Below, in pieces: positions 7,773 to 13,588 of a DNA stretch of 13,588 bases. The stretch comes from Tardiphaga sp. (GTDB taxonomy: Bacteria; Pseudomonadota; Alphaproteobacteria; Rhizobiales; Xanthobacteraceae): positions 1 through 13,588 of the forward strand of contig JAQGJF010001010.1 in NCBI GenBank assembly GCA_028290765.1, in the 5' to 3' direction. Made by a program: the position numbers and the translations under genes. The notes under the pieces are model-generated. The model was not told the origin of the DNA and searched no databases. It saw nothing but the letters and a program-made list of their open reading frames with translations. Each line of letters begins with the position of its first letter. Position 1 is the stretch's first letter.

Positions 7773-8055
7773 TACCTGCTACCGCCAACGCCCCGCATCC
7801 ATTGTCGTCTCATTATCGCCGGGCCTGCCGCACACCCTAGAGAGATCGGTCCGGCAAATATAATAACGATCCGTCTCCCAGGATGCGCAGCATGCATACC
7901 GCGACGAGCTCGTCAGAATATTATAATCGTATGATGCCGGCCGAATGGATATTTTTCACGGACTTGCATTGGCTCTACGATGAGGCCATGCCGACGGCGC
8001 GCCGACTGGAATCTGCGGCAGCGCAACATAACGCTCCGAAACGGGGATCGCGATC
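7773..8055. promoter_or_regulatory. Divergent promoter region between GMC and aldehyde dehydrogenase genes
   Basis: These 283 bp contain two AT-rich islands in otherwise GC-rich DNA, around 7857-7867 and 7917-7930. Each holds TATAAT on the plus strand (7859-7864 and 7922-7927), and the second also reads TATAAT on the minus strand (7920-7925), so it could serve both directions. Between them is a perfect 12 bp palindrome GACGAGCTCGTC (7903-7914), a candidate operator. No convincing -35 element accompanies these boxes, so the promoter call is tentative. I found no small gene here. Confidence 0.45.
8043..8047 (+). promoter_or_regulatory. Ribosome binding site favouring the TTG start of the aldehyde dehydrogenase gene
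   Basis: GGGGA lies 8 nt before TTG at 8056. The alternative ATG at 8065 has no comparable site at a usable distance. Confidence 0.5.
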
Positions 8056-9540
8056 TTGAACCAAATGCGCAGCCACAGACTTTACATCAACGGTGAATGG
8101 GTCGCACCGAATTCGGGCGAGACCTTCCTGTCCATCAACCCCTACACGCAGGAACCGTGGGCTGTGATCTCGCAGGCCGACGAAGCCGACGTCAAGCGCG
8201 CGGTCGATGCCGCACGCAGCACTTTCGAGCAAAGCTGGCGGCATACAACCGGTCTGGAGCGTGCCGGGATGATGAACCGCCTGGCCGATCTGCTGGAGGC
8301 CTCCGCGAACGACATGGCGGTGCTGGAAAGCACCGACAATGGCAAGGTCATCCGTGAAACCAAGGGCCAGATGGTCTTTGCCGCGCGCATCTATCGGTTC
8401 TTCGCCGGTTATGCCGACAAGATCTGGGGCAAGGTCATTCCGCTCGACCAGAAGAACGTGTTCGATTACGCGACCTATGAGCCGCTGGGCGTCATCGCGC
8501 TGATCACCGCCTGGAACTCGCCGATGGCGCTGCTGGCGAACAAGCTTCCGGCGGCGCTGGCCGCCGGCAATTGCGTGGTGGTCAAGCCGTCGGAGCACGC
8601 TTCGGTCACGACGCTGGAATTCTGCTCGCTGATGGAGAAGGCTGGCTTTCCTCCCGGCGTGTTCAATGTCGTGACCGGCGACAAGCGTACCGGCCAGGCA
8701 CTGGTGGCCGGTGGCGGGATCGACAAGATCAGCTTCACCGGCTCCGGCCACACCGGCAGGCACATCGCCGCCGCGGCCGGCAAAAACCTGATCCCCGTCG
8801 TCATGGAGCTCGGCGGCAAATCGCCGAACATCATTTTCGACGACGCCGACCTCGACAAGGCGACCGTCGGCGCGCTGGCCGGCATCTTTGCCGCGACCGG
8901 GCAGACCTGCATTGCGGGATCCCGTCTCCTGGTGCAACGGCCAATCTACGACGCGATCACGGATCGTCTGGCAAAACGGGCTTCGCAGATACGACTCGGC
9001 AACCCGCTCGACCCCGCAACGGAAATGGGCACCGCAGCCAACGAGCCGCAATTCCGCGCCATCATGGATTTCATCGAGAGCGCCAAGACCGAAGGTGCGC
9101 GCCTCGTCACCGGCGGCGAACCGGCGCGCGAGGGCGATCTGGCCAAAGGCCTGTTCATCAAGCCGACCATTTTTGCCGATGTCAAAAACGAGATGAGGCT
9201 GGCGCAGGAGGAGATATTCGGCCCGGTGCTGTCGATCATTCCGTTCGAGACGGAGGAAGAGGCCATCCGCATTGGCAATGCGACGCGGTTCGGGCTGGCG
9301 TCCGGCATCTGGACCCGCGATCTCAACCGCATGCATCGCGTCGCCCGCGAGATCCGCTCCGGCATGGTGTGGGTCAATACCTACCGCGCCTCCGCGGCGC
9401 AGACACCGTTCGGCGGCAGGAAGGAAAGCGGGTTCGGCCGGGAGCGCGGAGAAAGCGGGCTTTATGAGTTCCTGACCACGAAGAATGTCATGGTCGACTT
9501 TTCCGACGATCCGCGCGATCCGTTCTCGGCGCGCATGTAA
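8056..9540 (+). CDS. NAD(P)+-dependent aldehyde dehydrogenase
   Basis: A 494-residue ALDH-superfamily enzyme with all catalytic residues: Asn154 (TAWNSP), Lys177 (VVKPSE) for cofactor binding, FTGS at 227-230, general base Glu251 (MELGGKSPN) and nucleophile Cys285 (GQTCIAGS), plus EEIFGP (385-390) and the C-terminal PFGGRKESGFGRE. It should oxidise an aldehyde to a carboxylate in the cytoplasm. The start is taken as TTG at 8056 on the strength of the ribosome site. ATG at 8065 would remove only three residues and leave the typical LYINGEW start intact. It is transcribed away from the GMC alcohol dehydrogenase, suggesting consecutive oxidation steps, and toward two Bug-type binding proteins 155 bp downstream. 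The aldehyde substrate is not evident, and betaine aldehyde or semialdehyde substrates cannot be told apart here. Confidence 0.95.
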   Translation: MNQMRSHRLYINGEWVAPNSGETFLSINPYTQEPWAVISQADEADVKRAVDAARSTFEQSWRHTTGLERAGMMNRLADLLEASANDMAVLESTDNGKVIRETKGQMVFAARIYRFFAGYADKIWGKVIPLDQKNVFDYATYEPLGVIALITAWNSPMALLANKLPAALAAGNCVVVKPSEHASVTTLEFCSLMEKAGFPPGVFNVVTGDKRTGQALVAGGGIDKISFTGSGHTGRHIAAAAGKNLIPVVMELGGKSPNIIFDDADLDKATVGALAGIFAATGQTCIAGSRLLVQRPIYDAITDRLAKRASQIRLGNPLDPATEMGTAANEPQFRAIMDFIESAKTEGARLVTGGEPAREGDLAKGLFIKPTIFADVKNEMRLAQEEIFGPVLSIIPFETEEEAIRIGNATRFGLASGIWTRDLNRMHRVAREIRSGMVWVNTYRASAAQTPFGGRKESGFGRERGESGLYEFLTTKNVMVDFSDDPRDPFSARM

Positions 9541-9544
9541 CGGG

Positions 9545-9563
9545 AGCCGGACCGGCGCCGGCT
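9545..9563 (+). terminator. GC-rich hairpin just after the aldehyde dehydrogenase gene
   Basis: AGCCGG and CCGGCT pair around a 7 nt loop, and an overlapping 10 bp palindrome CCGGCGCCGG lies at 9552-9561. It begins 5 nt after the stop codon. There is no U-tract, so it may attenuate or stabilise the transcript and not terminate it. Confidence 0.3.
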
Positions 9564-9695
9564 TCGATAACGGCGCCGTATACTCGGAATCGAAATAGTA
9601 TTTACCCACCGTCCCGAAAGTCCCTACGTTTTGCCGCAGAGGCTGCACGATTTTCCGAGAATTGCAGCCGATCGAACACGCGGAGGGAGCCGTCG

Positions 9696-10661
9696 ATGAC
9701 GTTCAGAGCGCTTCTCGCGTTCGCCGCCGTCTGGCTGATGCTCGGAACGGCTGCATCGAATGCCGAGCGGCCATTGACCATCGTGGTTGCCTATTCGCCC
9801 GGCGGCTCCACCGACGTCATCGCGCGTATCCTCGGCGCGCGGCTGCAGGACAAGCTTGGCCGGCCGGTGATCATCGAGGACAAGCCGGGTGCGACAGGTC
9901 AAATCGGCACCCGATACGTCGCCAAGGCCGAACCGGACGGCAATACGATTCAGATCGCAGCACAGACGACTCACGCCGTGGCCCCGAGCCTCTACAGCCG
10001 TCTCGGCTACGACCCTGAAAAGGACTTTACGCCGATCATCCTGGTGGCGACGTCACCGCTGGTATTGGTCTGCAATCCCGCGCTGCCGATATCGAATGTG
10101 AAAGAACTGGTCGACTATCTCAAAGCCAGACCGGGCCAGGTCAATTACGCCACCGGCGGTCGCGGCGATGGCTCGCATCTGGCGGCGATGTCCTTCAACA
10201 AAATGGCCGGCGTCAGCCCGGTCGCGGTGCCCTTTCAGGGTGACGGGCAGGCGCTGCCGCAAATCCTGGGCAATCATGTGCCCTACATGTTTCTGGGAAT
10301 CCCTCCGGCAGCCTCGGCGATCCTGAGCGGCCAGCTGCGAGGCCTTGCCGTGACCGGCAAGCATCGATCGCCCATCCTTCCGGATGTCCCGACCATCCAG
10401 GAGTCGGGCCTGCCCGCCTATGAGATGGTCAACTGGTGGGGCTTTTTCGGTCCGGCGGGCCTGTCGCCCAAGCTGGTGGCGGATCTCAACAAGGCGCTCG
10501 GTGAAATCATTCAGGAGCCGGCTACGCGCGAGAAGCTGCAGCTTCTCGGTTACGAATTGACCGGGTCGACCCCTGAAGAATTCAAAAGCTACCTCCGGGC
10601 CGAAATCGCGAAATGGGCAGAGCTCATCAAAAGCGAGGGCCTGACGGCAGAACAGAATTGA
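9696..10661 (+). CDS. Bug/TctC-family periplasmic solute-binding protein (first of a tandem pair)
   Basis: A 321-residue tripartite-tricarboxylate-transporter receptor protein. It has a Sec signal peptide with a hydrophobic core (residues ~4-18) and a probable cleavage after SNA-23, so the mature form starts ERPLTIVV. Bug signatures are the PGGSTD loop (~35-40), KPGATGQIG (~64-72), ATGGRGDGSH (~152-161) and NWWGFFGP. The start has an excellent ribosome site, GGAGGGAG at 9682-9689, spaced 6 nt. In this family the two lobes close over a small carboxylate through main-chain and water contacts, and the protein delivers it to TctAB. No TctA/TctB lies in the window, so it is an orphan receptor here, as is common for Bugs. 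It is 155 bp behind the aldehyde dehydrogenase and ~69% identical to the next protein. Confidence 0.95.
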   Translation: MTFRALLAFAAVWLMLGTAASNAERPLTIVVAYSPGGSTDVIARILGARLQDKLGRPVIIEDKPGATGQIGTRYVAKAEPDGNTIQIAAQTTHAVAPSLYSRLGYDPEKDFTPIILVATSPLVLVCNPALPISNVKELVDYLKARPGQVNYATGGRGDGSHLAAMSFNKMAGVSPVAVPFQGDGQALPQILGNHVPYMFLGIPPAASAILSGQLRGLAVTGKHRSPILPDVPTIQESGLPAYEMVNWWGFFGPAGLSPKLVADLNKALGEIIQEPATREKLQLLGYELTGSTPEEFKSYLRAEIAKWAELIKSEGLTAEQN

Positions 10662-10697
10662 TCCGCTCGATGCGACGACAGGCAGTGCCCTGCATTT

Positions 10698-10712
10698 GCG
10701 GCGAATCGCCGC
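10698..10712 (+). other. Hairpin between the two Bug genes
   Basis: GCGGCG-aat-CGCCGC forms a perfect 6 bp GC stem in the 94 bp intergenic spacer, 44 nt before the second start. There is no U-tract. It may protect upstream RNA from decay or adjust the ratio of the two proteins. This is inference. Confidence 0.35.
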
Positions 10713-10740
10713 TGCGCTTGTGGCCGTCCAATCTTTTCAC

Positions 10741-10748
10741 AAGGAGAA
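10741..10748 (+). promoter_or_regulatory. Ribosome binding site deciding the start of the second Bug gene
   Basis: AAGGAGAA lies 7 nt before ATG 10756. It rules out the in-frame upstream TTG at 10696, which would place 20 non-signal residues ahead of the signal peptide. Confidence 0.8.
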
Positions 10749-10755
10749 TTCGCCG

Positions 10756-11718
10756 ATGACGCGAGTAACGAGAATAGCCGGTCTCGCAGCACTTTTGCTG
10801 ATGGTCGGAGTCGGTGCATCCCGCGCGGAGCGGCCGTTGTCGATCGTGGTGGGTTATACAGCGGGCGGGACCACGGATACGATTGCGCGGATCATCGGGG
10901 CGCGGCTTCAGGAAAAGCTCGGACGCGCCGTCATCATCGAAAACAAGCCCGGCGCGACCGGCCAGGTCGGCTCGCGCTACGTCGCCAGGGCCGAACCGGA
11001 CGGATCGACGATCCAGATTGCGACCCAGACCACCCATGCCGTGGCGCCGAGCCTGTACGCCAACCTCGTCTACGATCCGATCAAGGATTTCACGCCCATC
11101 ATTCTGGCCGCTTGGTCGCCGCTCGTGCTGGTATCCAATCCAGAGATGCCGATATCCAACGTGAAAGAGCTCATCGCCTACGTCAAAGCGAAGCCCGGTG
11201 CGGTGAATTATGCAACCGGGGGACGCGGCGACGGCTCCCATCTCGCCGCCTTGTTCTTCAACAAGCTCGCCGACATCACCCCGGTCGCCGTGCCCTACCA
11301 GGGGGAAGGACCGGCGCTGCCGTCGGTGCTCGGCAATCAGGTCCCTTACATGTTCGTCAGCGCGCCGACGGCCGCGGGCGTGGTCGGGGCGGGCCAGCTC
11401 AAGGGCCTCGCGGTCACCAGCAAGGTACGCGCCTCGACCCTGCCGCAAATCCCGACCCTGCAGGAGCAGGGTCTCGCCGGCTATGAAATGGTCAACTGGT
11501 GGGGCTTCTTCGGCCCGGCGGGAATGACGCCGGCGACCGTGGAGATGTTGAACAAGGCCATCGCCGAGGTTCTCAAGGAGCCGGCAACCAAGGAGAAGCT
11601 CAACACGCTGGGATTCGAAATCACCGGCTCGACCCCGCAGGAATTCGCAACCTATGTCAAAAGCGAAAATCTGAAATGGTCTGAAGTGATCAAGAGCCAG
11701 GGATTGACGCCGGACTAA
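10756..11718 (+). CDS. Bug/TctC-family periplasmic solute-binding protein (second of a tandem pair)
   Basis: A 320-residue protein with a signal peptide (basic MTRVTR, hydrophobic ~8-20) and probable cleavage after SRA-24, leaving ERPLSIVV. It carries the same Bug landmarks as its neighbour: GGTTD, KPGATGQVG, ATGGRGDGSH and NWWGFFGP. By hand the mature parts align without gaps, with about 205 identities in ~296 positions (69%). Differences cluster at lobe surfaces and near the ligand cleft (for example LGIPPAASAILS versus VSAPTAAGVVGA). This points to an old tandem duplication, with room for a shifted ligand. It probably shares a transcript with the first Bug gene, and a GC hairpin lies between them. 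No transporter membrane subunit follows, and a palindromic repeat ends the run. Confidence 0.95.
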   Translation: MTRVTRIAGLAALLLMVGVGASRAERPLSIVVGYTAGGTTDTIARIIGARLQEKLGRAVIIENKPGATGQVGSRYVARAEPDGSTIQIATQTTHAVAPSLYANLVYDPIKDFTPIILAAWSPLVLVSNPEMPISNVKELIAYVKAKPGAVNYATGGRGDGSHLAALFFNKLADITPVAVPYQGEGPALPSVLGNQVPYMFVSAPTAAGVVGAGQLKGLAVTSKVRASTLPQIPTLQEQGLAGYEMVNWWGFFGPAGMTPATVEMLNKAIAEVLKEPATKEKLNTLGFEITGSTPQEFATYVKSENLKWSEVIKSQGLTPD

Positions 11719-11741
11719 GGCGTGATTGCTTAAGGCTGAAT

Positions 11742-11873
11742 CGGGATGACTAACTCCGTCATTGCGAGGAGCTCTTGCGACGAAGCAATCCAGTTCTTGC
11801 TTCTTGGCTCCTGGAGTGCTTCGCTCCGCTCGCAATGACGGAGCTGGTGTCGCCGATTTAACTAGTCATCCCG
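11742..11873. repeat. Palindromic intergenic repeat (Bradyrhizobium-type, CGTCATTGCGAGGAGC class)
   Basis: The outer arms CGGGATGACTA (11742-11752) and TAGTCATCCCG (11863-11873) are perfect inverted repeats. Inner arms CTCCGTCATTGCGAG (11754-11768) and CTCGCAATGACGGAG (11829-11843) are a perfect 15 bp pair. The whole 132 bp would fold as one long hairpin. I recall the sequence GTCATTGCGAGGAGC with GCGACGAAGCAATCCAG as a frequent dispersed repeat in Bradyrhizobium genomes. It follows the second Bug gene by 23 bp, where it could act as a transcription end. Its right arm supplies the last codons and stop of the small minus-strand gene. Confidence 0.85.
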
Positions 11874-12050
11874 CTCCGGCACGGTGGGTCTAGTGGTTCG
11901 TGCGCTGGAAAGCTGGTGCGCGATCACGGCCTTGATGGCCGCTGCAGTAGCTTCCTCATGAATACCGGTTTCATCAAGCCAGCTCTCGAAGCTCGAGCCT
12001 ATGTGCGGGTTTTTCCTGACCACGTCTGCAACTCCTTTAATCTTTGTCAT
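11862..12050 (-). pseudogene. Truncated antitoxin-like (small XRE/HTH regulator) remnant
   Basis: The 62-codon frame from ATG 12048-12050 reads MTKIKGVADVV..., then HIGSSFESWLDETGIHEEA and AIKAVIAHQL. As I recall the family, this matches the N-terminal half of small (~95-100 residue) helix-turn-helix antitoxin-type regulators, in which SSFDDFLxEEGIxEE is followed by an HTH. Here the HTH half is missing: after AHQL the sequence is unrelated, and the last residues RDD and the TAG come from the arm of the palindromic repeat. The frame continues open upstream to a TTG at 12119, which would overlap the neighbouring MmgE/PrpD gene. No clear ribosome site is seen. It is probably non-functional. A short intact protein of unknown function is the alternative. 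Confidence 0.45.
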
Positions 12051-12094
12051 TTGACGTGTATCCAATAGATACCACAATCCATCAGAGTCTCGAA

Positions 12095-13441
12095 ATGCCT
12101 CCACCACACGCGACGGCAAGTTCAGCCCTCGGCCAGTTCGTCGCGGCCGCGAGGTGGGAGGATTATCCCGAGACGCTCCGGCACGCGGCCAGACGGTCCC
12201 TGCTCAACGGCATGGCGACCGGACTGTGCTCCGCCCGCGATCCGGTGGTCGACACGCTGGCGCGGGCGCTGCAATCCTTCTCGGCTTCGACCGACGCCAC
12301 GCTGATCGAGAGACGCGCGCGCATGGACGCCGGCAGCGCCGCGTTCGTCAATGCGGTCGCGATCAACCTGCTCGACTTCGACGACACCCATCTGCCGACC
12401 ATCATCCATCCGACCGCGCCGGTCGCGGCGGCGGCGCTGGCCCTGGCCGAATGGCGTGGCCTTTCCGGCCGCCAGATGCTGGAAGCGTTCGTCGCCGGCG
12501 CCGAGGTCGCATGCCGGATCGGGCTCGGCGTCTCGCCCGGCCATTACGCGCGCGGCTGGCACATTACTTCCACCTGCGGCACCTTCGGCGCCGCCGCGGC
12601 GTGCGCGAAACTGCTCGATCTCGGCGCGGAGCAGACCGCGCAAGCGATCGGGATCGCCGCCAGCCTGTCTTCGGGGCTGGTGGAAAACCTGCCGACTGCC
12701 GCCAAGAACGCCGGCGTCGGCAATGCCGCCCGCAACGGCATGCTCGCCGCAATGCTGGCGCAAGCCGGCGAGCAGGCTTCCCCGACCGCCATCGAAGGCC
12801 CGCTCGGCTGGGCCCGCGCATCGGGCGACACGCCGGATATCGAGGCCATGACCGGTGAACTTGGTTCGCGATTCGAATTCGGCCGCAACACCTTCAAGCC
12901 CTATCCGAGCGGCATCGTGATGCACGCCGTGATCGATGCCTGCCTGGATCTGCGTGGCGCCCACCACCTTGACCCCGCCGATATCGTGACGGTGACCGTC
13001 ACCGGCGATGCGCTGCTTTTGGCACGCGGCGACAGGGTTGTCGCGAATGCGCGGGATGCGCGGGTCAGCATCCATCACTGCGCCGCGGTGGCGCTGTTGT
13101 TCGGTGCAGCCGGCGTACAGGAATTTTCGGACGCGGTGGTATTCGCTCCCGATGTGGTTGCGCTTCGCGCCAAGGTGAAGGCCGAACGCGACGACGCGAT
13201 GCCGGTGGGCGCCGCCCGCGTTCGTATCGACGGCAAGGACGGACGCAGCTTTTCGACTTTGGTCACCGACGCACGGGGCAGCCTGGCACGTCCGTTGTCG
13301 GATGCCGACATCGAGGCCAAGCTGCGCGCCTGCGTCCGCGACTGTTCGCCGGGCTGCGACAGTGAGGCCGTGATCGACGCGGTGTGGACGCTGGAGCACG
13401 AGGCTAGTCTCACCCGACTGGTGGTGGCGATTTCGGGGTAG
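12095..13441 (+). CDS. MmgE/PrpD family protein (third paralogue, separate transcript)
   Basis: Counting from ATG 12095 this is a 448-residue protein. Motifs are LDFDDTH at 93-99, His105 (IIHP), GWHITSTCGTFG at 154-163 with His156, Lys204 in KNAGVGNAARNG, and FKPYPSG around 267-273. An in-frame TTG at 12044 would add 17 residues lacking family resemblance and would overlap the minus-strand remnant. Family alignment starts at ASSALGQFVAAARWEDYP, so the ATG is preferred, although its ribosome site is weak. Oddity: the usual K-x-x-H before the Gly-x-Ala-Ala motif is K-x-x-G here (Gly207). The sequence is well diverged from the two paralogues at the left end, so this is not a recent duplicate. 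It is a small-carboxylate dehydratase, decarboxylase or epimerase of unknown substrate. It stands alone between a repeat and terminator-like hairpins. Confidence 0.92.
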   Translation: MPPPHATASSALGQFVAAARWEDYPETLRHAARRSLLNGMATGLCSARDPVVDTLARALQSFSASTDATLIERRARMDAGSAAFVNAVAINLLDFDDTHLPTIIHPTAPVAAAALALAEWRGLSGRQMLEAFVAGAEVACRIGLGVSPGHYARGWHITSTCGTFGAAAACAKLLDLGAEQTAQAIGIAASLSSGLVENLPTAAKNAGVGNAARNGMLAAMLAQAGEQASPTAIEGPLGWARASGDTPDIEAMTGELGSRFEFGRNTFKPYPSGIVMHAVIDACLDLRGAHHLDPADIVTVTVTGDALLLARGDRVVANARDARVSIHHCAAVALLFGAAGVQEFSDAVVFAPDVVALRAKVKAERDDAMPVGAARVRIDGKDGRSFSTLVTDARGSLARPLSDADIEAKLRACVRDCSPGCDSEAVIDAVWTLEHEASLTRLVVAISG

Positions 13442-13467
13442 AGGCTCACGGCATCGGAAAGCGCACT

Positions 13468-13493
13468 CCCTCGCCCCGCTTGCGGGGAGAGGG
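13468..13493. repeat. Terminator-like dispersed hairpin repeat after the third MmgE/PrpD gene
   Basis: CCCTCGCCCCGC and GCGGGGAGAGGG pair over 12 bp with one mismatch and a 2 nt loop, followed by GTTGGGGGTGAG. I recall this as another common intergenic repeat in Bradyrhizobium and relatives. It lies 26 bp after the stop codon and may end the transcript. Confidence 0.65.
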
Positions 13494-13541
13494 TTGGGGG
13501 TGAGCGACTATCTGAGTTGTCAAGTTGCATTGGCGTATGCG

Positions 13542-13562
13542 GCACGCGCATCGCGTGCTTTT
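13542..13562 (+). terminator. Candidate intrinsic terminator
   Basis: GCACGCG-cat-CGCGTGC is a perfect 7 bp GC-rich stem with a 3 nt loop, followed directly by TTTT. It is about 100 bp past the stop codon of the third MmgE/PrpD gene, and the only gene upstream on this strand that could use it is that one. Confidence 0.55.
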
Positions 13563-13588
13563 GCGTTAAGGCGGACAAGCAGCTTGCG

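Noticed and set aside
9580..9601. ATACT...AGTAT inverted repeat upstream of the first Bug gene as a LysR binding site
   Set aside because: The spacing (ATAC-N14-GTAT) does not fit the usual ATAC-N7-GTAT or T-N11-A form, and a 5 bp arm is easily found by chance.
7975..9648. 557-codon minus-strand frame opposite the aldehyde dehydrogenase
   Set aside because: It is antisense to a gene with all ALDH catalytic motifs. It has no recognisable domains, and its composition is typical of shadow frames.
10696..10755. Upstream TTG start giving a 340-residue second Bug protein
   Set aside because: The added residues would precede the signal peptide, and AAGGAGAA positions the ribosome at ATG 10756.
10627..11835. 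402-codon minus-strand frame opposite the second Bug gene
   Set aside because: It is a shadow frame: it overlaps the whole Bug gene, starts inside the palindromic repeat and has no family resemblance.
12122..13399. 425-codon minus-strand frame opposite the third MmgE/PrpD gene
   Set aside because: It is antisense to a motif-complete gene, Arg/Gly/Ala-rich and unrecognisable.

Overview
The window is a high-GC catabolic island from an alphaproteobacterium, most likely Bradyrhizobium or a close relative in the Nitrobacteraceae. The taxonomic hint comes from the base composition and from three dispersed palindromic repeat types that I recall as common between Bradyrhizobium/Rhodopseudomonas genes: CCTCATCCTGAGGAGC, CGTCATTGCGAGGAGC and CCCTCGCCCCGC..GCGGGGAGAGGG. 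The assignment is inferred, not proven. There are no RNA genes, CRISPR arrays, transposases or phage genes.

Layout. (1) Positions 1-3653, minus strand: a three-gene operon, reading right to left, of a TcuA-like FAD-dependent dehydrogenase, a complete MmgE/PrpD protein, and a second MmgE/PrpD protein that runs off the left edge. (2) A divergent CysB-family LysR regulator (3779-4723), separated from the operon by a ~120 bp control region. (3) A nested palindromic repeat (4744-4881) between convergent genes. (4) A minus-strand pair: a GMC-family flavoprotein alcohol dehydrogenase followed by an enolase-superfamily (mandelate racemase/muconate lactonizing) protein. (5) A 283 bp divergent promoter region with AT-rich islands, then on the plus strand an aldehyde dehydrogenase and two tandem, ~69% identical Bug/TctC-type periplasmic solute-binding proteins. 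(6) A second palindromic repeat (11742-11873) that ends a truncated antitoxin-like gene. (7) A third, separately transcribed MmgE/PrpD gene on the plus strand, followed by terminator-like hairpins.

How the genes may work together (inference). Bug proteins bind small carboxylates in the periplasm. The GMC enzyme and the aldehyde dehydrogenase would oxidise an alcohol to an aldehyde and then an acid. The enolase-superfamily enzyme would isomerise, lactonise or dehydrate a carboxylate. The TcuA-like enzyme would desaturate a polycarboxylate, as TcuA turns tricarballylate into cis-aconitate. MmgE/PrpD enzymes (2-methylcitrate dehydratase, cis-aconitate decarboxylase and iminodisuccinate epimerase relatives) would act on the product. 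The CysB-type regulator probably senses an anion in this pathway. The TctA/TctB membrane subunits and a TcuB-like electron acceptor are not in the window. The substrate cannot be named from sequence alone. The main novelty is this combination of genes, not any single new family.
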